In this document: positions 18,130 to 31,990 of the stretch, in pieces
How the letters are laid out: every line of letters starts with the position of its first letter
Numbering within the stretch: the first letter of the stretch is position 1
Source: Nocardioides sp. Root682
GTDB lineage: Bacteria; Actinomycetota; Actinomycetes; Propionibacteriales; Nocardioidaceae
Direction of reading: 5' to 3'
DNA length: 64,000 bases
Assembly: GCF_001427795.1 (NCBI RefSeq)
Contig: NZ_LMHJ01000001.1
Coordinates: forward strand, 1,575,664 to 1,639,663
Program-made: the position numbers and the translations under genes
The notes under the pieces: generated by a model
Database searches by the model: none
What the model was told of the DNA's origin: nothing
What the model saw: the letters and a program-made list of their open reading frames with translations, nothing else

Positions 18130-19329
18130 ATGGCGCTCCACGTCGTCGCCGCCCGCACCGACCCCGCGCTGTTCCAATTGCCGTGGTCCAGGCCCCTCGC
18201 CGAGTGGGACAGGCAGTACGTCGTACCGCTCCCCCTCGGCCTGTCCCGGCACGTCGTGCGGGTGGTCCAGGTCAACCACCAGTTCCTGGCGATCAAGGAG
18301 ACCGAGGAGGCGATCGCGCTGCGCGAGTACGACATGCTGCGGACCCTGCAACGGCTCGGCCAGCCCGCCGTCGTACCGCGGGGTGTGGTGCGGGGACGCA
18401 CCGACGTCGAGGGAAATCCGCTGCCTGCCGCCCTGCTCACCGAGCACCTGCACTACTCGTTGCCGTACCGCACCGTCTTCCAGCACGGCCTCCGTCCGGA
18501 CCAGGTGCCCGCACTGATCGATGCGCTCGTCGTGCTCCTCGTGCGGCTCCACCTGGCCGGGGTCTACTGGGGCGACGTGTCGCTGTCGAATGCCCTTTTC
18601 CGCCGCAGTGCTGGGGGATTTGCGGCCTACCTCGTCGATGCCGAGACCAGCGAGCACCATGACTCCGTGTCGGACGCGATGCGTGAGCACGACGTCACCG
18701 TCGCGACGGAGAACATCTTCGCCGAGCTGATGGACCTGCAGGCCAGCGGCGACACCGACGTGGTGGTCGACGGCTTCGAGATCGTCACCCAGCTCGGCGA
18801 GCGCTACCACGCGCTCTGGGACGAGCTGACCGTGGCGGAGGAGTTCGGCACCGACGAGTGGTACCGGATCGAGCAGCGGATCGGACGACTCAACGACCTG
18901 GGCTTCGACGTCGACGAGCTCGACGTCCAGGCCGGGTCCGACCGCGTCCGGATCCAGCCCCGGGTCGTCGAAGCGGGACACCACTGCCGCGAGCTGCGAC
19001 AGCTGACCGGGCTCGACGTCGAGGACAGCCAGGCCCGCAAGCTGCTCAACGACCTCGCCGCGTTCACCGCCCACGGTGGGTACGACGACGAGGAGCGCGA
19101 GACGGTGGCGCGGCGGTGGTTGACCACCATCTACGCGCCGATCGTCGAGATCCTGCCGGTCGACCAACGTCGCAAGATCTCACCGGCAGAGTTCTTCCAC
19201 GAGGTGATGGAGCACCGGTGGGCGCTGTCGGACCTCGCCGGCCACGAGGTCAACATCTTCGACTCGGCCCGCGACTACGTCGACACGGTGCTGCCGGACC
19301 GGCCGTCCGACACCCCGCCCCTGAGCTAG
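18130..19329 (+). CDS. DUF4032 protein with kinase-like N-terminal region
   Basis: The 399-residue protein matches actinobacterial DUF4032 proteins. The first half resembles a lipopolysaccharide-kinase/APH fold: an invariant-lysine-like FLAIKETEEAIALREYDML, a catalytic-loop-like LHLAGVYWGDVSLSNALFR (D and N spaced as in HxDxxxxN kinases) and YLVDAETSE in place of DFG. The C-terminal half is DUF4032 proper. Substrate is unknown. The stop codon overlaps that of the convergent asparaginase gene through a shared CTAG. Confidence 0.8.
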   Translation: MALHVVAARTDPALFQLPWSRPLAEWDRQYVVPLPLGLSRHVVRVVQVNHQFLAIKETEEAIALREYDMLRTLQRLGQPAVVPRGVVRGRTDVEGNPLPAALLTEHLHYSLPYRTVFQHGLRPDQVPALIDALVVLLVRLHLAGVYWGDVSLSNALFRRSAGGFAAYLVDAETSEHHDSVSDAMREHDVTVATENIFAELMDLQASGDTDVVVDGFEIVTQLGERYHALWDELTVAEEFGTDEWYRIEQRIGRLNDLGFDVDELDVQAGSDRVRIQPRVVEAGHHCRELRQLTGLDVEDSQARKLLNDLAAFTAHGGYDDEERETVARRWLTTIYAPIVEILPVDQRRKISPAEFFHEVMEHRWALSDLAGHEVNIFDSARDYVDTVLPDRPSDTPPLS

Positions 19330-20327
19330 GGGCGGCCGCGGACCTCGAACGCATCGATGACGTCCTGCCGGCTCGGTGGACCACCCAGCGCCAGCGCCCA
19401 CAGGAGCAGTCGGGCCTTGACCGGCGAGAGCCAACCGGCGCCGACCGCACCCCGTGCGATGAGGTCGATCTCGGAGCCGGGATAGCCGTACATCGCCCGC
19501 CCGGTGGGGCCGGAGCCCGTGCGAGAGGCGAAGACGACCGGCACCTGCCGGGCGATCCGGCCGACCGCCTCGGCCATCGCGGCGGACACGTGGCCCGCAC
19601 CGAAACCGGCGATCACGAGCCCGTCCACGTCGTCGGGCCGGATGGCGTCGACGACGTACCCGTCGTCACCGAGGTAGGTGGCGAGCAGCGGCACCCGGGG
19701 GTCGTCCGCCTCCTGACCGAGCGCGAGGCGCAGGGGCGCAACGCGACCGGCCGGGACGCCGTACGCGACCTCGGCCTCGACGCACCGCCCGATCGGCCCG
19801 AAGACCGCGGAACGGAAGGCGCTGGTCGACATCGAGTCGGTCTTCGCCACCCAACGCGCCTGGTGGATCTCGTCGTCGAACGCAACGAGGACACCGCGAT
19901 CACGCGAGGACGGCGCGAGGGCACAACGCACCGCGGTGAGCAGGTTCGCCGGACCGTCGGCACCGGCAGCCTGCGGGGAGCGCATCGCGCCCGTCACCAC
20001 GAGCGGCTCCGGCAGGTTCCAGAACAGGTCCAGCAGGTACGCCGCCTCCTCGAGGGTGTCAGTCCCCTGCGTGAGTACGACGCCCGTCGCTCCTGCGTCG
20101 ACAGCGGCCTGCGCCCAGCGAAGTGCCCGCAGGATGGTCGGTTCGTCGAGGGACGGGCTCGGCAGCATCGCGAGTGTCTCCACCCGGGCGTCAGCGATCT
20201 CGGAGAGCCCGGGCACCGCGGTGGCGAGCGACGCCGCCGACAGCGTGGGCACGACTTCTGCGCCGTCGGTCGACGTCGACGCGATCGTGCCGCCGAGAGC
20301 ACCGATCGCCACCACAGGAAGACTCAT
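19326..20327 (-). CDS. asparaginase
   Basis: The 333-residue protein has both asparaginase signatures: ALGGTIAS with the nucleophilic Thr near residue 14, and VVLTQGTDTLEEAAY with the second Thr-Asp pair; the accessory Lys lies in ARWVAKTDSMS. It hydrolyses L-asparagine to aspartate and ammonia. No signal peptide is present, suggesting the cytoplasmic type. The ATG at 20327 starts the family homology; an upstream in-frame extension is low-complexity. Confidence 0.92.
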   Translation of the reverse strand: MSLPVVAIGALGGTIASTSTDGAEVVPTLSAASLATAVPGLSEIADARVETLAMLPSPSLDEPTILRALRWAQAAVDAGATGVVLTQGTDTLEEAAYLLDLFWNLPEPLVVTGAMRSPQAAGADGPANLLTAVRCALAPSSRDRGVLVAFDDEIHQARWVAKTDSMSTSAFRSAVFGPIGRCVEAEVAYGVPAGRVAPLRLALGQEADDPRVPLLATYLGDDGYVVDAIRPDDVDGLVIAGFGAGHVSAAMAEAVGRIARQVPVVFASRTGSGPTGRAMYGYPGSEIDLIARGAVGAGWLSPVKARLLLWALALGGPPSRQDVIDAFEVRGRP

Positions 20328-20392
20328 GGCGCCATCTTGTCCGATCGCTCGACCGATGGTCCCTGTCGGCGCCGGGTGGCAGGCTGAGGGGC

Positions 20393-21064
20393 ATGCCGAA
20401 GGACACGTCACCGGGCCGGATGGGCGGCAGCGCCGAGCGCCCCGCCCGCTTCTTCGCCGATGCCGCCGAGTTCGGCGCCTGGCTGGCGGCGAACCACGAC
20501 ACCGCGACCGAGCTGTGGATGGGCATCAACAAGAAGCACGTCCCGGACGGCGGGCTGACCTGGGCGCAGGCGGTACCCGAAGCCCTGTGCTGGGGCTGGA
20601 TCGACTCGATCGCGCAACGCATCGACGAGAACGCCGTCCGGCAACGCTGGACCCCGCGCAAGAAGACCAGCAACTGGAGCAAGGTCAACCTCGACTTCGT
20701 CGAGCAGCTGACGGCCGAAGGCCGCATGCAGCCGAGCGGGCTGGCCATCTGGGAGCAACGCAGGACCGACCCGGCGCCGTACACCCACGAGGTCGACGGC
20801 GAGATCGTCCTGCCCGACGCCTACGCCGCGCAGCTCGCCGCCGACCCCGCCGCCACCGCGTTCTGGGAGACAGCGACCAGGACCTACCGCAAGCTCTGCA
20901 GCAACTGGGTGCTCACCGCCAAGCAGGAGGCCACCCGTGACCGCCGCATGGCCCAGTTGGTGGAGGATTCCGCCGCAGGCCGGATGATTCCCAGCCAGCG
21001 CTACGGCGAAATCCCCAAGTGGGTCGAGCGGGCGGCGTCCGCAGCCCGAGCTGCGGACCTGTAG
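20393..21064 (+). CDS. YdeI/OmpD-associated family protein
   Basis: The 223-residue protein matches the YdeI/OmdA family: an N-terminal domain (AEFGAWLAANHDTATELWMGINKK, EALCWGWIDSIAQRID, RWTPRKKTSNWSKVN) and a C-terminal OmdA helix bundle (AFWETATRTYRKLCSNWV). The family is widespread in actinobacteria, and its biochemical role is unclear. A weak CAGGCT box lies seven bases upstream of the ATG, again suggesting leaderless translation. Confidence 0.85.
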   Translation: MPKDTSPGRMGGSAERPARFFADAAEFGAWLAANHDTATELWMGINKKHVPDGGLTWAQAVPEALCWGWIDSIAQRIDENAVRQRWTPRKKTSNWSKVNLDFVEQLTAEGRMQPSGLAIWEQRRTDPAPYTHEVDGEIVLPDAYAAQLAADPAATAFWETATRTYRKLCSNWVLTAKQEATRDRRMAQLVEDSAAGRMIPSQRYGEIPKWVERAASAARAADL

Positions 21065-21113
21065 CCGCCGTTTCTTTACGGAGCAGCCCCTCCCGATCAG
21101 CCCGAGGCAGTCC

Positions 21114-21119
21114 TAGAGT
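21114..21119 (+). promoter_or_regulatory. -10 box of the secreted-protein gene, leaderless
   Basis: TAGAGT six bases before the ATG at 21126. Confidence 0.5.
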
Positions 21120-21125
21120 CGAGAG

Positions 21126-26541
<5,416 letters not shown>

Positions 26542-26564
<23 letters not shown>

Positions 26565-27576
26565 GTCGTTCCTTTCCTGCAGTGATGAGCCGCCGAGGGT
26601 CGACCGAGGGGTCGACCGCGGCGCCGTCGAGGAGATCGGCCACGAGGCGGGCCGTGAGGGGAGCCAGCAGTACGCCGTGGCGGTGGTGCCCGGCAGCGAG
26701 GACGACACCGTCGGCGCCGCTGGGACCGATCAGGGGACGACCGTCCGCGGTCGCCGGCCGGTCGCGGGCGGTCGACTCGACGAGCTCGGCGCGATCGAGT
26801 CCCGGCCACAGGGTGCGGCCCGCCGTGAGCAGCCGGTGGACTCCGCCCGCCGTCACGACCGGAGGCGCCTGGTGTTCCTCGGCGGTGGCGCCGACCACGA
26901 CCTCCCCGTTGCCTCGCGGCACCAGGTAGATCGGCTCGCCGCCGACCCAGCCGCGCACCGTGTGCGTCGGCGGGTCGTCGCTCCGGACCCGGAGGATCTC
27001 GCCGCGTACGCCGCGGACCAGCCCGGCCCACGGCTCCGGGAGACAGGCACCGGTGGCGACGACGGTGACGTCAGCACCTCCCGGATCGCCCGACACGACA
27101 GGGATCCGGGCCAGCAGAGCCGCACACACCGCCCGTGGGTCGACGCTCATCTCCCCCTCGAGGGACGCCGCGCCCGCGACCCGCGCCAGCACCGGCTCGC
27201 ACGCCCGCACCGCTGCGCGGTCCAGCAGCGTCGCGCGGCCACCCAGGCCACCGACCAGAGCGGCCTGCCGTTCGACCTGCTGCAGGTCGCCGGCGTCGTA
27301 CCCGACGAGAAGGGTGGGGGCGGTGCGGAGCTCGACACCGAGCCGATCAGCGAGCGCCGGCCACAGCGCGAGGGACGCCGTACCGAGCCGGAGGATCTCC
27401 TCCTCGCCGTGCCACACCTCGGCCGCCGGACTCAACATCCCGGCGGCGGCGTACGACGCCCCGCGCGCCGGATGCGGGTCGACCACCGCGACGGTGTGCC
27501 CGCGGCGGATCAGCTCGTCGGCAACGGTCAGGCCGATGACCCCCGCGCCGAGCACGGTGACACGCATCCCGGTCAC
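26542..27576 (-). CDS. thiO: glycine oxidase ThiO
   Basis: The 344-residue FAD enzyme has the dinucleotide-binding motif VTVLGAGVIGLTVADEL at its N-terminus, GASYAAAGMLSPAAE, and a C-terminal GHHRHGVLLAPLTARLVAD that closes the FAD site. It oxidises glycine to dehydroglycine for thiazole synthesis. The GTG at 27576 overlaps the thiE stop (GTGA); an internal ATG three codons on is an alternative. Confidence 0.95.
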
Positions 27577-28202
27577 CCGATCGCCGCGAGGAGCTCCTCT
27601 GCTGCAACGACAGGATCGGGCGGGCGCCAGATGCCGCCGATGACGGCCACACCGGACGCACCGGCCTCGAAGACGGCGGCTGCGTCGGCCGCGGTGATCC
27701 CGCCGATCGCGATCACGGGCAGCACGCCCACCACGTGCCGCAGGCCAGCGGTTCCGAGTGGTTCGGGCAGTCCGGGCTTGCTCGTCGTGGCGAACACGGG
27801 GCCGACACCGGCGTAGTCCGCACCCTCCGCCGCCGCCGCGACGACCTCGTCCCGTGAGCGACAGGTTGCGCCGATCACCAGCTGGGGCGCGATCCGACGG
27901 GCGTCGGCGACGGCGAGGTCGGCGGCGCCGAGGTGGACGCCGTCCGCGCCGGTCGCCAGCGCCACGTCGAGGCGGTCGTTGACCAGCACCGTCGCGCCGT
28001 GTGGGGCGACGGCGGCACGGACTGCGCGCACCAGCGCAACGAGGTCACGGGTGCCGAGGTCCTTCGCCCGGACCTGGAAACCGTCGACGCCTGCGGCGGC
28101 GATCGACGCCACCAGCGCGAGGTCGTCCCGGTCGGAGACCAGGCAGTGCACGCGTCCGAGGCGGCGCGATCCGTGCAAGGGGTGGGAAAAGGCAGTCATC
28201 AT
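27573..28202 (-). CDS. thiE: thiamine phosphate synthase ThiE
   Basis: The 209-residue protein is canonical ThiE: VDGFQVRAKDL, pyrophosphate-binding VLVNDRLDVALATGADGVHLG, IGATCRSRDEV, GPVFATTSKPG and IAIGGITAADAAAVFEAGASGVAVIG. It joins HMP-PP with thiazole phosphate. It is the first gene after the TPP riboswitch. A longer start at 28223 would lie inside the riboswitch 3' strand, so ATG at 28202 (or the adjacent ATG at 28199) is chosen. Confidence 0.95.
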   Translation of the reverse strand: MMTAFSHPLHGSRRLGRVHCLVSDRDDLALVASIAAAGVDGFQVRAKDLGTRDLVALVRAVRAAVAPHGATVLVNDRLDVALATGADGVHLGAADLAVADARRIAPQLVIGATCRSRDEVVAAAAEGADYAGVGPVFATTSKPGLPEPLGTAGLRHVVGVLPVIAIGGITAADAAAVFEAGASGVAVIGGIWRPPDPVVAAEELLAAIG

Positions 28203-28206
28203 CGTC

Positions 28207-28292
28207 CGTTCCTTCGCCGGCATGATCCGGATCAGGTGTGACGGTCGGAGCGGCTGCAGCTCCCTCTCAGCCCGCTGCCGCGGACTCCCGTG
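28207..28292 (-). promoter_or_regulatory. TPP riboswitch (THI element)
   Basis: The minus strand carries both conserved parts: GGGAGTCC ... CTGAGAGGG in the 5' half and ACCTGATCCGGATCATGCC ... GCGAAGG in the 3' half, closed by a CGGGAGTC/GAACG-type P1 region. TPP binding is expected to repress the whole thiE-thiC operon. Only about 5 bases separate it from the thiE start, which favours control of translation initiation. Confidence 0.95.
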
Positions 28293-28427
28293 GGTGGTCG
28301 TCGACCACGCTAGCGCACCGTGGACAAGGTCCGGGGGCGGGAGGGGGGATGGGTCGTCGACGGATCGGGTAATGCCTGACTGTCCGGCGGACGCCCGTCA
28401 GGACCATCCACCCATCCAGGAGGAACA
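28293..28427. other. divergent intergenic region, thi operon / acidic-repeat gene
   Basis: Holds the thi operon promoter on one side and the start region of the acidic-repeat gene on the other. AGGAGG at 28418-28423 is a strong ribosome binding site for the plus-strand gene. No clear -10 box could be chosen for either. Confidence 0.5.
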
Positions 28428-28664
28428 GTGACCACCACACCCGAAGAGCCGCTCAGCGACGACGACATGACGACCAGCCCGACGGGCAGCGCTCCCCAGC
28501 CCGGCGGAGACGCGGACGGCACCGACGGAGGGGACGCCGACGGGACCGACGGCGACGCCACGGACACCACGGACGGTGACACGACCGACTCCGACGGCAC
28601 CGACTCCGACGGCACCGACTCCGACGGCACGGACTCCGACGGCACGGACGGCGACGCGTCCTGA
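28428..28664 (+). CDS. acidic SDGTD-repeat small protein
   Basis: The 78-residue protein has a strong AGGAGG four bases before its GTG. It contains 23 Asp and 2 Glu and no Lys, Arg, His, Cys or aromatic residue. The C-terminal third is four SDGTD repeats encoded by near-identical 15-bp units, preceded by two GGDADGTD repeats. There is no signal peptide or membrane segment. It sits two bases before the cupin oxygenase gene and is surely co-transcribed with it. It could be a substrate or RiPP-like precursor, a metal buffer, or a disordered adaptor; none is demonstrated. Confidence 0.7.
   Translation: MTTTPEEPLSDDDMTTSPTGSAPQPGGDADGTDGGDADGTDGDATDTTDGDTTDSDGTDSDGTDSDGTDSDGTDGDAS
28587..28651 (+). 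repeat. 15-bp tandem repeats encoding SDGTD
   Basis: About four copies of a 15-bp unit (TCCGACGGCACCGAC, with C/G changes at third positions) inside the acidic-repeat gene. Confidence 0.85.
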
Positions 28665-28666
28665 CC

Positions 28667-29797
28667 GTGACCGGCTCCGCGCTCGACCTCCTCAGCGGCG
28701 ACGCCCAGACCTTCCTGACCAAGGTCTGGGCGTCCCGCGTCCACCTGCACCGGACTGATCCCGACCGGCTCGTCGGGCTGCTGTCGCTCGACGACGCCGA
28801 CACCCTGCTCACCTCCTCGGCCATCCGCACCCCGTCGGTCCGCCTGGCCCGGGACGGCGCCGTCCTGCCCGAGTCCACCTACACCCGCAGCGCGACGCTC
28901 GCCGGGAAGTCCCTCACCGGCCTGGTCGACGCCCGCAAGGCACTGGACCTGTTCGCCGGCGGCGCGACCATCGTCTTCCAGGGCCTCCACCGCTACTGGC
29001 AGCCCGTGACGGACCTTGTCGCCGAGCTCGAGCTCGAGCTGGGCCACCCGTGCCAGGCGAACGCCTACCTCACCCCACCGGGCTCGCAGGGCTTCGCCCT
29101 GCACTCCGACTCCCACGACGTCTTCGTGGTCCAGACCGCCGGGTCCAAGCAATGGCAGGTGGAAGGCCCCGACGGCATCGAGGAGGTGCTCCTCGAGCCG
29201 GGACTGTCGATGTACCTGCCCACCGGGACCCCGCACGCCGCTCGCGCCGAGGACACCGTCTCCCTCCACGTCACCCTGGGCATCAACCAGCTCACGTGGC
29301 GCGGGCTGGCCGAGCGCAGCCTGGCCGACGCCCTTGCGGAGGTGCCGGACACCCACCTGCCCGCCGGTCACCTGGACGACCCCGCACAGCTCGCCTCGCA
29401 GCTGGCCGACCATCTCCAGGGGCTCGCGGACCGCATCCGCGCGCTCGACCCCGGCGCTGCCGTCGAGCAGGAGGTGCGACGGTTCCTGACCAGCCGGAGC
29501 CCGCGCCTGGCCGGCGGGCTGCACGACGTGCTCTCCGCCGGGGCGATCGACGACGACACCCGTCTCCGCCGCCGCACGGGCCACCCCTGCGTCCTCCTGC
29601 CCCGGGAGGACCGGGTCGAGGTGCTCCTCGGCGACCGGTCGATCGACGTGCCGGGATGGCTGCGACCGGCGCTGGAGGAGGTCCGCGCCCGCCGGACACT
29701 CCGCCCCGCCGACCTCGGCGGGACCATCGACCCCCAGAGCAGGCTGGTGCTCTGCCGCCGCCTCGTCCGGGAGGGACTCCTCGAGGTCCTCCGGTGA
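28667..29797 (+). CDS. cupin/JmjC-like oxygenase (ribosomal-oxygenase family)
   Basis: The 376-residue protein resembles the YcfD/MINA/NO66 class of Fe(II)/2-oxoglutarate protein hydroxylases. The metal triad is visible as H146 and D148 in FALHSDSHDVFVVQ and H190 in PTGTPHAARA; KQWQVEGP supplies the following strand, and NAYLTPPGSQG the 2-oxoglutarate side. The last 150 residues resemble the dimerisation and winged-helix regions of that class. It starts with GTG two bases after the acidic peptide's stop and overlaps the next gene by GTGA. E. coli YcfD hydroxylates a ribosomal arginine; the substrate here is unknown. Confidence 0.82.
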   Translation: MTGSALDLLSGDAQTFLTKVWASRVHLHRTDPDRLVGLLSLDDADTLLTSSAIRTPSVRLARDGAVLPESTYTRSATLAGKSLTGLVDARKALDLFAGGATIVFQGLHRYWQPVTDLVAELELELGHPCQANAYLTPPGSQGFALHSDSHDVFVVQTAGSKQWQVEGPDGIEEVLLEPGLSMYLPTGTPHAARAEDTVSLHVTLGINQLTWRGLAERSLADALAEVPDTHLPAGHLDDPAQLASQLADHLQGLADRIRALDPGAAVEQEVRRFLTSRSPRLAGGLHDVLSAGAIDDDTRLRRRTGHPCVLLPREDRVEVLLGDRSIDVPGWLRPALEEVRARRTLRPADLGGTIDPQSRLVLCRRLVREGLLEVLR

Positions 29798-30702
29798 CCT
29801 CGCGCGACCCGGACTTCCGGTGCGCCGTGGCCAGCGCGCTGCGGGAGGAGCCTGCGGCCGGCACCGCCTCGACCGTGCGGGCTTTCCTGCTCATCGAGCA
29901 CACCGGACCGTGGGGTGCCGACGCGCTGCTGGACGCAAGGCTCCCTTCCGGGCTCGGCGAAGCCGTCGCGCGCGCCGCCCGGACTGCGCGCGTGCGCCCG
30001 CTGCTCATCCGTCGGCCCGGACGCACCCCGGACCCGGAAGGGACGCGGGTGTTCGCCGCCTTCGCTGGCCCCGCGCGGCCGTGGCTGGAGACCGCGGTGC
30101 TGGACGACCCGAGCCACCTGCCCGACCTCGACCTCGTGGCCCTCAGCGAGGGTCGCTCCCCCGGCCTCACCCCATACGACGGCCGGCTGCTCTGCGTGTG
30201 CACGCACGGCAGGCATGACGCCTGCTGCGCCGAGCGCGGACGTCCGGTCGCCGCTGCACTGGCGGCCGAACACCCGGACGAGACCTGGGAGGTCTCCCAC
30301 ATCGGTGGCGACCGCTTCGCCGCGAACCTCCTGGTGCTGCCGGACGGGCTCTACTACGGCCGGCTGACTCCTGACGCCGCTCTCCGGATCGCGCGCGACC
30401 ACGACACGAGCCGGCTCGATCTCGACCACCTGCGCGGCCGGTCGTCGTACGCGATGCCGGTGCAGCTCGCCGAGATCGCCCTGCGCCGTGAGCTCGAGGA
30501 GACCCGCGCCGACGCGCTCCGGCTGGTCTCGCGCCGACGCGACGGCGAGGTCACCGACGCGGTCTTCGACGTCGGTGGTGCCCGGTGGCGGGTCCGGGTG
30601 CGCACGACTGCGGGCGCCGAACTCGTGCAGCTCACGTGCCGGGCCAGCCGCGACAACCCCGTCCCGGCGCACGAGGTCATCTCCCTCGAACCAGAGCAGT
30701 AG
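29794..30702 (+). CDS. sucrase/ferredoxin-like (thioredoxin-fold) protein
   Basis: The 302-residue protein has the family motif LCVCTHGRHDACCAERGRPVA (about residues 131-151), whose CxC...HxxxCC cysteines are expected to bind a [2Fe-2S] cluster, followed by VSHIGGDRFAANLLVLPDGLYYGRL. GTG start overlaps the oxygenase stop. The context suggests it might supply electrons or accept a modification linked to the oxygenase; that is inference. No sucrose enzyme activity should be assumed from the family name. Confidence 0.85.
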   Translation: MTSRDPDFRCAVASALREEPAAGTASTVRAFLLIEHTGPWGADALLDARLPSGLGEAVARAARTARVRPLLIRRPGRTPDPEGTRVFAAFAGPARPWLETAVLDDPSHLPDLDLVALSEGRSPGLTPYDGRLLCVCTHGRHDACCAERGRPVAAALAAEHPDETWEVSHIGGDRFAANLLVLPDGLYYGRLTPDAALRIARDHDTSRLDLDHLRGRSSYAMPVQLAEIALRRELEETRADALRLVSRRRDGEVTDAVFDVGGARWRVRVRTTAGAELVQLTCRASRDNPVPAHEVISLEPEQ

Positions 30703-30714
30703 CGGAGCAGCGGC

Positions 30715-31803
30715 TCAGGCCGAGGCACTCGTCGCTGCGGCGACCGGATGGTCCCGGAGGTGGCGGCTCACGGCGAGCGCCGCGGCACGACCCGCCCGGT
30801 TGCCGCCGATCGTGCTCGCCGAGGGCCCGTAGCCCACCAGCTGCACCCGCGGGTCGCGCTCCACCGTCGTGGCCGTCTGTACGTCGGCGCCCGCCTGCAG
30901 CAGCGCGATGCCGCCGAGGTCGCTGCGCAGGTGCAGCGGTGCGAGGTGCGAAACGGCCGGCCGGAAGCCGGTGGCCCAGAGGATCACGTCCACCGGCTCG
31001 AAGCTGCCGTCAGCCCAGCGGACGCCGTCGGGCTCGATCCGCGCGAACATCGGACGGCGGCGGTCGTAGGCGCCGAGCCGAGCCGCTTCCTGCTCCTGCG
31101 GCCGCAGGGCCAGGCCGGTCACGCTCACGACGCTGGCCGGTGGCAGGCCGGCACGCACCCGTTCCTGGACCAGCTCGATCGCGTCGCGACCGGCGCGCGC
31201 ATCGAAGTGGTCGCGCCACACGGGCGGACGCCGGGTCACCCAGAGCACGTCGGTCCGCGGCGCGAGCTCGCCGATGAACTGGACCGCCGAGGCCCCACCA
31301 CCGACGACCAGCACGCGCTTGCCGTCGAAGTGCTCCGGCCCCGGGTAGTCGGCCGTGTGCACCTGCTCGCCACGGAAGGACGCCGCCCCGGGGTAGGACG
31401 GCAGGAACGGCCGGGTCCAGGTGCCGGTCGCATTGATCAGGGTGCGGGTCCACCAGGTCCGGGCTCCCGCGTGCACCACCAGCAGGTCTCCCTCGGAGGT
31501 CACCCGGTCCACCCGGACGGGCCGCACGACCGGCAACCTGCGCTCGGACTCGTAGCGCGCGAACCAGTCCGGCAGCACCGCATTCGCCCGTTCGGTCGAG
31601 CCGCCCGGTGCCGCCGCATCGGGCAGGTCGGCCACCCCGTGCACGTCCTGCATGCTCAGCGAGTCCCAGCGGTGTTGCCAGGCACCGCCGGGCAGCGCAT
31701 TGGCGTCGAGCACGACGTGATCGATCCCCAGGCGGGTCAGGTGGTACGACGCAGAGAGCCCGGCCTGGCCTGCCCCGATCACCACGACGTCGTACACGCG
31801 CAT
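30715..31803 (-). CDS. flavin-containing monooxygenase-like NAD(P)/FAD oxidoreductase
   Basis: The 362-residue protein has two dinucleotide-binding motifs: VVIGAGQAGLSASYHL at the N-terminus (FAD) and VLVVGGGASAVQFIGEL near residue 165 (NADPH). ATGFRPAVSHLAPL is the conserved ATGY/F motif of the group. It resembles CzcO/TrkA-type flavoproteins and FMOs that oxygenate small molecules or siderophore precursors. Substrate unknown. It is convergent with the sucrase/ferredoxin-like gene, 12 bp apart. Confidence 0.85.
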   Translation of the reverse strand: MRVYDVVVIGAGQAGLSASYHLTRLGIDHVVLDANALPGGAWQHRWDSLSMQDVHGVADLPDAAAPGGSTERANAVLPDWFARYESERRLPVVRPVRVDRVTSEGDLLVVHAGARTWWTRTLINATGTWTRPFLPSYPGAASFRGEQVHTADYPGPEHFDGKRVLVVGGGASAVQFIGELAPRTDVLWVTRRPPVWRDHFDARAGRDAIELVQERVRAGLPPASVVSVTGLALRPQEQEAARLGAYDRRRPMFARIEPDGVRWADGSFEPVDVILWATGFRPAVSHLAPLHLRSDLGGIALLQAGADVQTATTVERDPRVQLVGYGPSASTIGGNRAGRAAALAVSRHLRDHPVAAATSASA

Positions 31804-31990
31804 TGTGGTGGAACAGCCGGAACGGCCGGTCTATGCCACACGACTGAAACCCGCCGATTGATCAGCCGTGACCTTCTATGGCTAACCTTCGTTAAATCTC
31901 TGGAAAGTCCTCGGATTTTTGGAGTGGTAGGCGGAGAGTGATCTCCAAAGCCTTCCAACTCAATACTTGCCATCAAGGGAATGGGGTCCC
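31804..31990 (+). promoter_or_regulatory. AT-richer promoter and leader region of the choice-of-anchor gene
   Basis: This 187-bp region is visibly richer in A/T than its surroundings. It includes the inverted repeat TAAC-CTTC-GTTA near 31880-31891, where TAACCT could be a -10 box, and AAGGGA (31975-31980) as a ribosome binding site about 10 bases before the GTG at 31991. This implies a leader of roughly 100 bases. Confidence 0.4.

Noticed and set aside
28203..28223. longer thiE start at 28223
   Set aside because: It would place the start codon inside the conserved 3' strand of the TPP riboswitch.
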